This document shows, piece after piece, positions 39,930 to 46,035 of a stretch of 46,035 nt of DNA. The position numbers and the translations under genes are program-made. The notes below the pieces were generated by a model. That model saw only the letters and a list, made by a program, of their open reading frames with translations. It did not search any database and was not told where the DNA came from. Source of the DNA: Deltaproteobacteria bacterium (GTDB lineage: Bacteria; Desulfobacterota; BSN033; UBA1163); NCBI GenBank assembly GCA_018333535.1, contig JAGXTA010000066.1:1-46035 (forward strand). Direction: 5' to 3'. Each line of letters begins with the position of its first letter. The stretch's first letter is position 1.

Positions 39930-40712
39930 TTATCGGCCTCGATATTGCGGTTTTCTTTTCTCAATAAAGGCCCGGGCACCCTCTTTCATATCTTCCGTGG
40001 CCGTCAGATTGGCCCACAGCTCGGTCTCCAACTCCAACCCTTGCTGGATCGAAAGATCTCTTGCCCGATTGATCACCTTCTTTCCTGCGGCCACCCCCAA
40101 TGGGCCTTTTCCAATCATTTTTTCGGCAAGGTCGAGAGCGGCCCCCAGACTCTTTCCTGCCGGGACGACCTTCTCGATCAATCCGAGCGAGAGCGCCTCT
40201 GCTGCGCTGATGATCTCTCCGGTAAAGACGAGTTCTTTCAGTTTGCCCAGAGGGAGATGATATAAGGAACGGGCAATCCCTCCATTTCCGGGAAAGACAG
40301 AGAGGTTCACTTCGGGAAAACCAAACCTCGCTGTTTCCTCTGCATAACGGATATCGCAACAGAGCGCTAACTCCAGCCCTCCTCCCAAACAGAACCCATG
40401 GATGGCGCCAATGACCGGCCACTGAAAATTTTCAACCATCGAATAGATCTGGTGACTCCTTGAGAGACGTCTTCTCGCGATATCCGGAGTCAATTCCAAA
40501 AAGGTCTTGATGTCAGCCCCGGCGGCAAAGGCTTTCTCTCCAGCCCCGTGCAGGATAACGGCCCTGATTTCCTGTTTCCGATCATCAAGCTCTCTGAATA
40601 CTTCGGCAATGACCTCCTTGGTGGCCGCATCGAGGGCATTCATCGGAGGATGATCAATGGTGACAATGGCAATCTGACCTTTGATGTCGTAATAGGCGAG
40701 TTTTTGATCCAT
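39930..40712 (-). CDS. Enoyl-CoA hydratase/isomerase family protein (crotonase)
   Basis: 260 residues with both hydratase Glu residues kept: LGGGLELALCCD and FGFPEVNLSVFPGNGGIARSL. Other landmarks are HPPMNALDAAT near residue 21-31 and FAAGADIKTFLEL near residue 62-74. This fits a true 2-enoyl-CoA hydratase, unlike the crotonase at 32917. It follows a 3-hydroxyacyl-CoA dehydrogenase gene with no gap at all (stop ends where the ATG begins), so the two successive beta-oxidation steps are translationally coupled. Confidence 0.93.
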   Translation of the reverse strand: MDQKLAYYDIKGQIAIVTIDHPPMNALDAATKEVIAEVFRELDDRKQEIRAVILHGAGEKAFAAGADIKTFLELTPDIARRRLSRSHQIYSMVENFQWPVIGAIHGFCLGGGLELALCCDIRYAEETARFGFPEVNLSVFPGNGGIARSLYHLPLGKLKELVFTGEIISAAEALSLGLIEKVVPAGKSLGAALDLAEKMIGKGPLGVAAGKKVINRARDLSIQQGLELETELWANLTATEDMKEGARAFIEKRKPQYRGR

Positions 40713-41588
40713 CTATTTCTCCTTCTTGCTTCCGTCCGGGTTGTATTCATACCACCCCCGGCCGGTCTTGCGTCCAAGTTCTCCTGAGGTCACTTTCCGT
40801 CTTAAGAGCTGGGGAGGGTAGTATCGAACATCCTTTGTCTCTTCATAGATGGCTGTCAGCGCACCATAGGAGACATCGAGCCCCACCAGGTCTCCAGTCT
40901 CCAAAGGTCCCATTCTCCTGCCAAATGCAAGACGCACACCCTTATCAATGTCCTCCACGGTTCCGATGCCCTGTTCCAACAGGCGAATGGCTTCGATATA
41001 GCCCACGAGATTGATCCGGTTGAGCAGAAAACCCGGCACATCGCTCTCAACCCGAATAGGAACTTTGCCGATCTTCTTAACAAAATCGATGCCTGTCCTC
41101 ATGGTCTCTTCTGAAGTCCTCACCCCTTTGATGACCTCCACTACTTCCATCATGGGCACAGGGTTGAAAAAATGGAGGCCCAAAACTTTTTGAGGCCTTT
41201 TGGTGACAGCGGCAATCTCGGTAATGGGAATGGCCGAGGTATTGGTGGCGAACACGGTTTCCGGGCCACAGGCTTCATCCAATTTCTTAAACATCTCCTG
41301 TTTGATCTCCAGCTTTTCAAAGACGGCCTCTATCGCCAGATCGGCCTCTGGGGCGTTTCTCCAGTCTGTAGAAGTTTGGATTCGACCCATGACCGATTCC
41401 AGGCTCTCTTTCACCTTTCCTTTTTCAATGAATTTGCCTGCTGACCAGGCGATATTCTTCAGGCCGCGGTCCAAGATCTCCCGGCTGACATCGGTGATCA
41501 AAACATTTAATCCAGCCTGAGCGCAGATCTGAGCAATACCGCTTCCCATCAATCCAGCGCCCACAATGAATACCTTCGAAATGACCAT
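40713..41588 (-). CDS. 3-hydroxyacyl-CoA dehydrogenase (3-hydroxybutyryl-CoA dehydrogenase type)
   Basis: 291 residues. NAD loop VGAGLMGSGIAQICAQAG near residues 9-26, ATNTSAIPITEIA, LGLHFFNPVPMMEVVEVIKG, SDVPGFLLNRINLVGYIEA and C-terminal LGRKTGRGWYEYNPDGSKKEK. It closely resembles the gene at 36174 in layout. It is directly coupled to the enoyl-CoA hydratase gene and lies behind the second fadE gene, separated by repeat sequence. Its role is NAD-dependent oxidation of 3-hydroxyacyl-CoA. Confidence 0.94.
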   Translation of the reverse strand: MVISKVFIVGAGLMGSGIAQICAQAGLNVLITDVSREILDRGLKNIAWSAGKFIEKGKVKESLESVMGRIQTSTDWRNAPEADLAIEAVFEKLEIKQEMFKKLDEACGPETVFATNTSAIPITEIAAVTKRPQKVLGLHFFNPVPMMEVVEVIKGVRTSEETMRTGIDFVKKIGKVPIRVESDVPGFLLNRINLVGYIEAIRLLEQGIGTVEDIDKGVRLAFGRRMGPLETGDLVGLDVSYGALTAIYEETKDVRYYPPQLLRRKVTSGELGRKTGRGWYEYNPDGSKKEK

Positions 41589-41606
41589 TTGTTTCTCCTT
41601 CAGTTA

Positions 41607-41722
41607 GATAATAAACACCAATAACCAAATTCCAATCACCCCAAGATTTCTATTTTTTGTAAATTTTGGTTATTGGAATTTGGGTTATTATTTGGTTATT
41701 GATTATTGGATATTGGTTATTC
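41607..41722. repeat. Palindromic repeat, AATAACCA/TGGTTATT family, copy 2
   Basis: AATAAACACCAATAACCA on the left and TTTTGGTTATTGGAATTTGG, TTATTATTTGGTTATTG units on the right form an inverted repeat. The matching element at 19410-19625 also lies directly after a fadE gene, so both fadE paralogues have the same 3' flank. Confidence 0.7.
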
Positions 41723-43501
41723 TTAAAAGGGATACCTTCCGACCTTAATCACATGGTCTGCGATTTCCCGTCTCAGAGCGATCGTATTGACCGGAGTGAA
41801 ACGAGACAGCTTTTTAAGGGCGGAGAGTTGTGTTCTGATCGTATCGCCCTCGGCGACAGCCGCGAGGGCCTTTTTGGCAAAACCTTCCAAACGCTCAAAG
41901 GCATCGTTTACAAAGACCTTGACCATGGCCCTCTGAATTTGCCCCCTCTCGTCTATGGGTCTTCCCATGGTTTTCATTGCCCGAAGAAGGCCGCTCTCCA
42001 TGGCAAAGACCTGAATCACCATATCGCTGATCAACCCCAGCAGCTCCTGCTCCTCCGCCAATTTCATCATATACTTCTGAACGGCGGCTCCGGTTACAAG
42101 GAGCGTGATCTTTTTTGATATCTCGATCATCTCCTGCTGTAAGGTCAGTTTCCCATCATCGCTCTCCACTTTGGGACGAAGTGTGAGAAGTTCACCGGCC
42201 ACCTTCTGGGCGGCCGCCAGCACAGGAAGGCGGCCCTTCATCGCCCGTTTCGTCAGCATATCCATGATGAGAAGGCGGTTGATCTCATTTGTCCCTTCCC
42301 AGATCCGGTTGATCCGGGCATCTCTGTAACCCCGCTCCACGGGATAATCATGAATATATCCGTATCCTCCGTGGATCTGAACGGCTTCATCCACGATATT
42401 GCCGGTCATCTCCGAGCAGAAGATCTTATTGATGGAGTCTTCAATATTATACTCCTCAATTCCGTTCGCCATCTGCATTCCGACATCCTCGGCATGGCGG
42501 TCTATCGGCCCGAGAATCCGATCGGTCAATCCTCCTGTCCGGTAAACCATGCTCTCCATCATAAAAGATTGAATCGCCATCTCTGCGATCTTATGCTTGA
42601 TCAGACCAAATTCAGCGATCGGCTTGCCGAACTGGACCCTCTTTTTCGCATAGGTGACCGCCTCCTGCATGGCCCTCTTTGCCCCTCCCAGATTGCCCGC
42701 GCCCAGACCGAAACGACCCATGTTGAGGACGTTGAGGGCCACAATATGGCCCCTTCCAATCTCTCCGAGGAGATTTTCCACGGGGACCTTGACATCGGAA
42801 AAGATGACGCTTCGTGTCGAGGAGCCTTTCACGCCCATCTTATTCTCTTCCTCATCTACGGAAACCCCATCGTAGTTGCGCTCGACGATGAAAGCGGTGA
42901 ATTTATTTCCATCCACTTTGGCATAGGTGGTGAAGAGGTCTGCAATTCCGGCATTCGTGATGAATTGCTTCTGACCGTTCAAGATGTAATATTTCCCATC
43001 CGGGCTAAGTGTTGCCGTGGTCTTGGCATTAAGGGCATCGGAGCCTGCTTCAGACTCGGTCAGGGCATAAGCGCCGATGATCTGTCCTGAGGCCAGCCCT
43101 GGAAGGTAACGCCTCTTCTGATCAGGGTTGCCAAAGAAGATGATTGGGAGAGAACCGATTCCGGTATGGGTGCCGAAGGAGGCCATGAACGAACCACCTG
43201 CCTGGGCCATCTTCTCCCAGAGAAGGAGAGAGCTGACCTTGTCCAGATCCTGTCCCCCGTACTCCTCCGGGATGTCCGCCGCGAGAAACCCAAGCTCCCC
43301 TGCCTTCTTGAGCAGGCCCACAAGAAGTCCCTCTTTCTTCTCTTCGATGTCTTCGCTGACAGGTTGAATTTCGCCCACAACAAATTCGGTCACCGCCTTG
43401 CCGATCAATAATTGTTCTTCATTAAATTCTTCCGGCGTGAAAACCTGCTGAGGTGAAATCGATTCGATCAGAAACGCCCCCCCTTTGACAAATTCTTCCA
43501 T
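41723..43501 (-). CDS. fadE: Acyl-CoA dehydrogenase, FadE/YusJ type (paralogue of 17630-19408)
   Basis: 592 residues from the ATG at 43501 with AAAGGAGG upstream. It aligns without obvious gaps to the first fadE product, most positions identical by eye, and keeps ALTESEAGSDALNAKTTA, MGVKGSSTRSVIFSD, QIHGGYGYIHDYPVERGYRDARINRIWEGTNEINR (catalytic Glu near residue 402) and the long helical C-terminal domain. It lies between etfA and a hydroxyacyl-CoA dehydrogenase gene. The two copies are in inverted orientation and share their flanking repeats. Different chain-length preference is plausible. Confidence 0.94.
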   Translation of the reverse strand: MEEFVKGGAFLIESISPQQVFTPEEFNEEQLLIGKAVTEFVVGEIQPVSEDIEEKKEGLLVGLLKKAGELGFLAADIPEEYGGQDLDKVSSLLLWEKMAQAGGSFMASFGTHTGIGSLPIIFFGNPDQKRRYLPGLASGQIIGAYALTESEAGSDALNAKTTATLSPDGKYYILNGQKQFITNAGIADLFTTYAKVDGNKFTAFIVERNYDGVSVDEEENKMGVKGSSTRSVIFSDVKVPVENLLGEIGRGHIVALNVLNMGRFGLGAGNLGGAKRAMQEAVTYAKKRVQFGKPIAEFGLIKHKIAEMAIQSFMMESMVYRTGGLTDRILGPIDRHAEDVGMQMANGIEEYNIEDSINKIFCSEMTGNIVDEAVQIHGGYGYIHDYPVERGYRDARINRIWEGTNEINRLLIMDMLTKRAMKGRLPVLAAAQKVAGELLTLRPKVESDDGKLTLQQEMIEISKKITLLVTGAAVQKYMMKLAEEQELLGLISDMVIQVFAMESGLLRAMKTMGRPIDERGQIQRAMVKVFVNDAFERLEGFAKKALAAVAEGDTIRTQLSALKKLSRFTPVNTIALRREIADHVIKVGRYPF

Positions 43502-43523
43502 AAGAACCTCCTTTCTCAAAGAT

Positions 43524-43612
43524 CAATTAACATTGAAAAATTAGCAGTGCAAAGTTAGCAATTTAAAAATTGCTAATTGTTATTTACCCACTATGCCAGC
43601 GCTTGCGCGGCG
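43524..43612. repeat. Palindromic repeat, TTAGCAATTAGC family, copy 2
   Basis: TCAATTAACATTGAAAAATT then AGTTAGCAATTTAAAAATTG and CTAATTGTTA. It matches the 5' flank of the first fadE gene in reverse orientation. It also holds GCCAGCGCTTGCGCGGCGAG (about 43594-43613), a unit shared with 27528-27547. Confidence 0.65.
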
Positions 43613-43659
43613 AGGAAAGAATGTAAAAAAGAGATTTCGCCTGCCACGACCACACAGTT

Positions 43660-43703
43660 AAAAAAGCCCATATGCAGATGTGACTGGATAGAAATGGGGG
43701 CTT
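43660..43703 (-). terminator. Possible terminator after etfA
   Basis: On the minus strand AAGCCCCCAT (43703-43694) can pair with ATGGGCTT (43671-43664) with a 22-base loop and a bulge, followed by a run of six T residues. The long loop makes it weak, but it lies 13 bases past the etfA stop in the right orientation. Confidence 0.4.
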
Positions 43704-43715
43704 GAATTTACAAGC

Positions 43716-44705
43716 CTATTCGGTGGAAAAAACTTTTTTCAGTTCCTCGGTCAGCGCGGGGACGATTTGGAAGAGGTCTCCGGCGATGCCGTAATCCGCA
43801 TAGTTGAAGATGAGGGCATTCGGGTCAGTATCCACGGCGACGACCGTTTTACAGGTGCCAATGCCCAGGATATGGTGAATGGCACCAGAGATGCCAAAGG
43901 CCATATAGAGTTTGGCGGAAATGTTCTTCCCGCTCTTTCCGATCTGATCTTTGAGGTCCCTCCATCCTTCATCCACAGTGGCTCGCGTTGTCCCGACCGA
44001 AGCATTGAGGGCATCGGCTAAATCCTCTATGATCTTAAAATTCTCAGGGGCTTTGATCCCTCTACCTGCTGCCACAACAATATCCGCTTCAGTGATATCG
44101 AGCTTCGCTCCGGCTGCTTTCTCGAAGCCGGTCACCTTCTTCTTCAATAAGGAGGGATCGATCTGAGAGGAGACTGGAACAATTTTTGCCGATTTACCCG
44201 GGCTTTCATTGACGAGAAAGGCATTGTTTCTCACTGTTGCCATCCGGGGTCTGGCTTCGGAAAAAGCCATTTCCGCAAAGACCTTTCCTCCGAAGAGGGG
44301 GCGCCGGGCAATCAGCTTTCCATCCTCTCCCATCGTCAAGCCCGTGCAATCAGGCGCATAGCCTGTTTGAAGATGCATGGCTAATCTCGGAAAGAGGTCT
44401 TTTCCGGTCGATGTGGCGCCTCCTAAAAGAATGGAGGGTTGATGTTCTTTTATCAGCGAGGCGATACTCGCTAAATAGGCGTCCGAAGTATAGGGTGTGA
44501 AGGATGGGGCGTCCATCACATAGATTTTATCAGCAAAAAGGGTTAGACTTTTTGCCGCTTCCTCAAGGCCGCTTCCAAGAAGAAGGGCGGCAACCTCCTG
44601 GCCTGTCTTTTTTGAAAATTCGATTCCCGCAGAGAGAAGTTCGAAGGCGATTTTTTTCACCTTTCCCTCCCGATGCTCTGCTAAAACCCAGATCTCATTA
44701 GGCAT
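43716..44705 (-). CDS. etfA: Electron transfer flavoprotein alpha subunit
   Basis: 329 residues. The N-terminal ETF domain starts MPNEIWVLAEHREGKVKKIAFELLSAG. The C-terminal FAD domain has VAAGRGIKAPENFKIIEDLADALNASVGTTRATVDEGW, QIGKSGKNISAKLYMAFGISGAIHHILGI and VVAVDTDPNALIFNYADYGIAGDLFQIVPAL. With EtfB it takes electrons from acyl-CoA dehydrogenases to the membrane. Three dehydrogenase genes follow downstream. The start has AAAGGAA. Whether this pair is of the electron-bifurcating kind cannot be settled by eye. Confidence 0.95.
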   Translation of the reverse strand: MPNEIWVLAEHREGKVKKIAFELLSAGIEFSKKTGQEVAALLLGSGLEEAAKSLTLFADKIYVMDAPSFTPYTSDAYLASIASLIKEHQPSILLGGATSTGKDLFPRLAMHLQTGYAPDCTGLTMGEDGKLIARRPLFGGKVFAEMAFSEARPRMATVRNNAFLVNESPGKSAKIVPVSSQIDPSLLKKKVTGFEKAAGAKLDITEADIVVAAGRGIKAPENFKIIEDLADALNASVGTTRATVDEGWRDLKDQIGKSGKNISAKLYMAFGISGAIHHILGIGTCKTVVAVDTDPNALIFNYADYGIAGDLFQIVPALTEELKKVFSTE

Positions 44706-44734
44706 GATGTTTTCCTTTCAGGGAAAAAAATCTA

Positions 44735-44872
44735 AATGTCAAAGTTCAAATGTCAAATCAATTTCAAATGTCAAATTAAGGAGAGTTCTTCTGTAGGCTT
44801 TCTTTCTTATTTTTAAAATTTAGCATTGTCCTTCATTTATTTGAACTTTAAGCTTTGACATTTGACATTGTA
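44735..44872. repeat. Palindromic repeat, GTCAAAGTTCAAATGTCAAA family, copy 1
   Basis: AATGTCAAAGTTCAAATGTC and CAATTTCAAATGTCAAATT on the left; TTGAACTTTAAGCTTTGACA with TTTGACATT on the right. The arms are imperfect reverse complements. It lies between etfB and etfA; a second copy flanks the other side of etfB. Confidence 0.7.
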
Positions 44873-44873
44873 C

Positions 44874-45647
44874 TTATATCACCTTGGCTTCTTCCCTTAG
44901 CAGTTTGACCAGCGTTTTCACATTCTCGGGGAAGTCCTCTTTAATCATTTTCACCGGAGGCCTTTTCGGTGGCGGAACATATTTTTCTATTTTGATATAA
45001 GGACTCACATCGGATGGGCCTAATCCAAGTGAGGCCAAGTCCAATTTCTTAATCTGGGCCTTCATCGCCTTCATCACATTCATCACCAGAGGAATTCTCG
45101 GAGCGTTGAGCCCCTTCTGGCAGGTGAAGAGGGCAGGGAGGGGACAGGTCAGGCTTTCTTTCCCATTTTCAACCTCTCTCAGGACTTTTGCCTCCTTCTT
45201 TTGATCATCCACCTCGAGCCCAATGATGGAATGGATATGAGGGATACCAAGGCATTCTGCAACCGCAGGCCCGACTATGCCTGCATCATCATCCATGGCC
45301 TGCCTTCCTGTCAGAATGAGATCAAAGGGTTTATCTTTGAGATAGGCTGAAAGGGTTCTGGCAAGGGCAAACTGGTCGGCGCCTTCCAGAGCCGGGTCAG
45401 CGATCTGAACGGCGTCGTCCGCTCCCATAGAGATGCCCCTTCTCAGGGCGTCCACTCTCCGGTTATCAACGGTGAGAACCGTCACTTTGCCGCCGGTCTT
45501 CTCTTTCAGTTTCAGACCGGCTTCGATAGCGATCTCATCGAAGAAGCTGGTGAAATATTTATTTTCAATCTCCAGTTCCGAATCCGATTTGACCTTGACG
45601 ATCGCCTCAGGATCAGGAACCTGTTTGACGAGGACATAAATCTCCAT
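44874..45647 (-). CDS. etfB: Electron transfer flavoprotein beta subunit
   Basis: 257 residues from the ATG at 45647 (GGGGGAAACT before it); a longer frame to 45704 runs into the repeat and is not used. Features: MEIYVLVKQVPDPEAIVKV, FDEIAIEAGLKLKEKTGGKVTVLTV, ALRRGISMGADDAVQI, DLILTGRQAMDDDAGIVGPAVAECLGIPHI and a PPKRPPVKM tail. This is the AMP-binding ETF subunit. It leads the long minus-strand group of beta-oxidation genes; its upstream side is a repeat and a transposase remnant, so the native promoter is not obvious. Confidence 0.95.
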   Translation of the reverse strand: MEIYVLVKQVPDPEAIVKVKSDSELEIENKYFTSFFDEIAIEAGLKLKEKTGGKVTVLTVDNRRVDALRRGISMGADDAVQIADPALEGADQFALARTLSAYLKDKPFDLILTGRQAMDDDAGIVGPAVAECLGIPHIHSIIGLEVDDQKKEAKVLREVENGKESLTCPLPALFTCQKGLNAPRIPLVMNVMKAMKAQIKKLDLASLGLGPSDVSPYIKIEKYVPPPKRPPVKMIKEDFPENVKTLVKLLREEAKVI

Positions 45648-45654
45648 AGTTTCC

Positions 45655-45776
45655 CCCAATGTCAAATGCCAAAGTTCAAATATCAAATCAATTCTAAAGC
45701 TCAAATGTCAAAAAAATATTTTAAATTTTGAACTTTGACATTCATTTGACATTTGGAATTTGATATTTGGTATCAC
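45655..45776. repeat. Palindromic repeat, GTCAAAGTTCAAATGTCAAA family, copy 2
   Basis: AATGTCAAATGCCAAAGTTC then AAATATCAAATC on the left; TTGAACTTTGACATTCATTT and GACATTTGGAATTTGATATT on the right. It is immediately upstream of etfB and closely related to the copy just downstream of it. Confidence 0.7.
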
Positions 45777-45777
45777 T

Positions 45778-46035
45778 TTAGCTCTTTGAAAAAAGAATAA
45801 GCTGGCAATTTAAGATCTCGTCCGTTGACCGAGCTTTCAATGCCTCTTTTGCGGTAGAGAGGATGATTTCTACCGGGTTGTGACCTTGGAGTTGGGCGGA
45901 TCGGAACAGGGTCATCAGGATCGACTGGGTTTGGGCACCCTGGTCGGACCGATTTTGTTGGGATACCTTTCGGGTGAGGACGGGAGATCTCATCTGTTGC
46001 TCCGCATGATTATTATAAGGGCTCACCCCTTCATA
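45778..46035 (-). mobile_element. 3' part of an IS66-like transposase gene, cut by the window edge
   Basis: The minus-strand frame is open to the window edge (…YEGVSPYNNHAEQQMR…) and encodes at least 85 C-terminal residues. NNHAEQQMRSPVLTRKVSQQ followed by QTQSILMTLFRSAQLQGHNP resembles the conserved end of IS66-family transposases (NNxAER-x-RP, then SLIETAKLNGxxP). The terminal inverted repeat is not identified, and a palindromic repeat begins right after the stop. I cannot tell whether the full gene is intact outside the window. Confidence 0.7.

Overview
This window reads as bacterial chromosome (roughly 48% GC by eye) from an anaerobic, fatty-acid- or aromatic-acid-degrading bacterium. I infer an uncultured member of the former Deltaproteobacteria (Desulfobacterota, Syntrophobacterales-like). 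The inference rests on redundant beta-oxidation genes, an oxygen-sensitive 4-hydroxybutyryl-CoA dehydratase homologue, ETF genes, coupled transporters and acyl-CoA ligases, and gaps packed with palindromic repeats. No rRNA or tRNA is present to confirm it.

Layout. 130-5875 (+): a complete Dpp/Opp-type ABC importer. 5884-6723 (-): a nitroreductase-family protein. 6969-9806 (+): a promoter, a Trp-codon-rich leader peptide with attenuator and a second terminator, then a TrpD-like protein with a ruined active site, then a thiolase. 9808-11667 (-): a small integron cassette cluster with three attC-like sites and no integrase in the window; it carries a SIMPL-domain gene, a DUF2283/DUF4258-like pair and remnants. 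11668-12059: decayed sequence. 12060-19408 (+): TetR regulator, metallo-beta-lactamase-fold hydrolase, then a fadN-fadA-fadE block in the Bacillus fadNAE order. 19673-45647 (-): a long same-strand series. Along transcription it runs etfB, etfA, fadE paralogue, hydroxyacyl-CoA dehydrogenase, enoyl-CoA hydratase, two acyl-CoA dehydrogenases, hydroxyacyl-CoA dehydrogenase; then TetR, abfD, an atypical crotonase, thiolase, FadJ-type fusion; then a Liv-type importer containing an acyl-CoA ligase; then a ParE/Phd toxin-antitoxin pair and a second acyl-CoA ligase. The right edge holds the 3' end of an IS66-like transposase.

How the genes fit together. Ligases activate imported acids, acyl-CoA dehydrogenases oxidise them and pass electrons to ETF, hydratases and dehydrogenases continue the spiral, and thiolases release acetyl-CoA. 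abfD would feed 4-hydroxybutyryl-CoA (or a related acyl-CoA) in as an enoyl-CoA. Two TetR genes are the local control candidates, one with a clear operator overlapping its promoter.

Most noteworthy: (i) a textbook Trp attenuator upstream of a degenerate TrpD paralogue inside a beta-oxidation locus; (ii) an integrase-less attC cassette cluster directly behind a thiolase gene; (iii) two fadE paralogues in inverted orientation that share flanking repeats; (iv) adjacent acyl-CoA dehydrogenases of which only one keeps the catalytic Glu; (v) a LivM permease with a C-terminal zinc-ribbon-like tail; (vi) about a dozen palindromic repeat families occupying most gaps.
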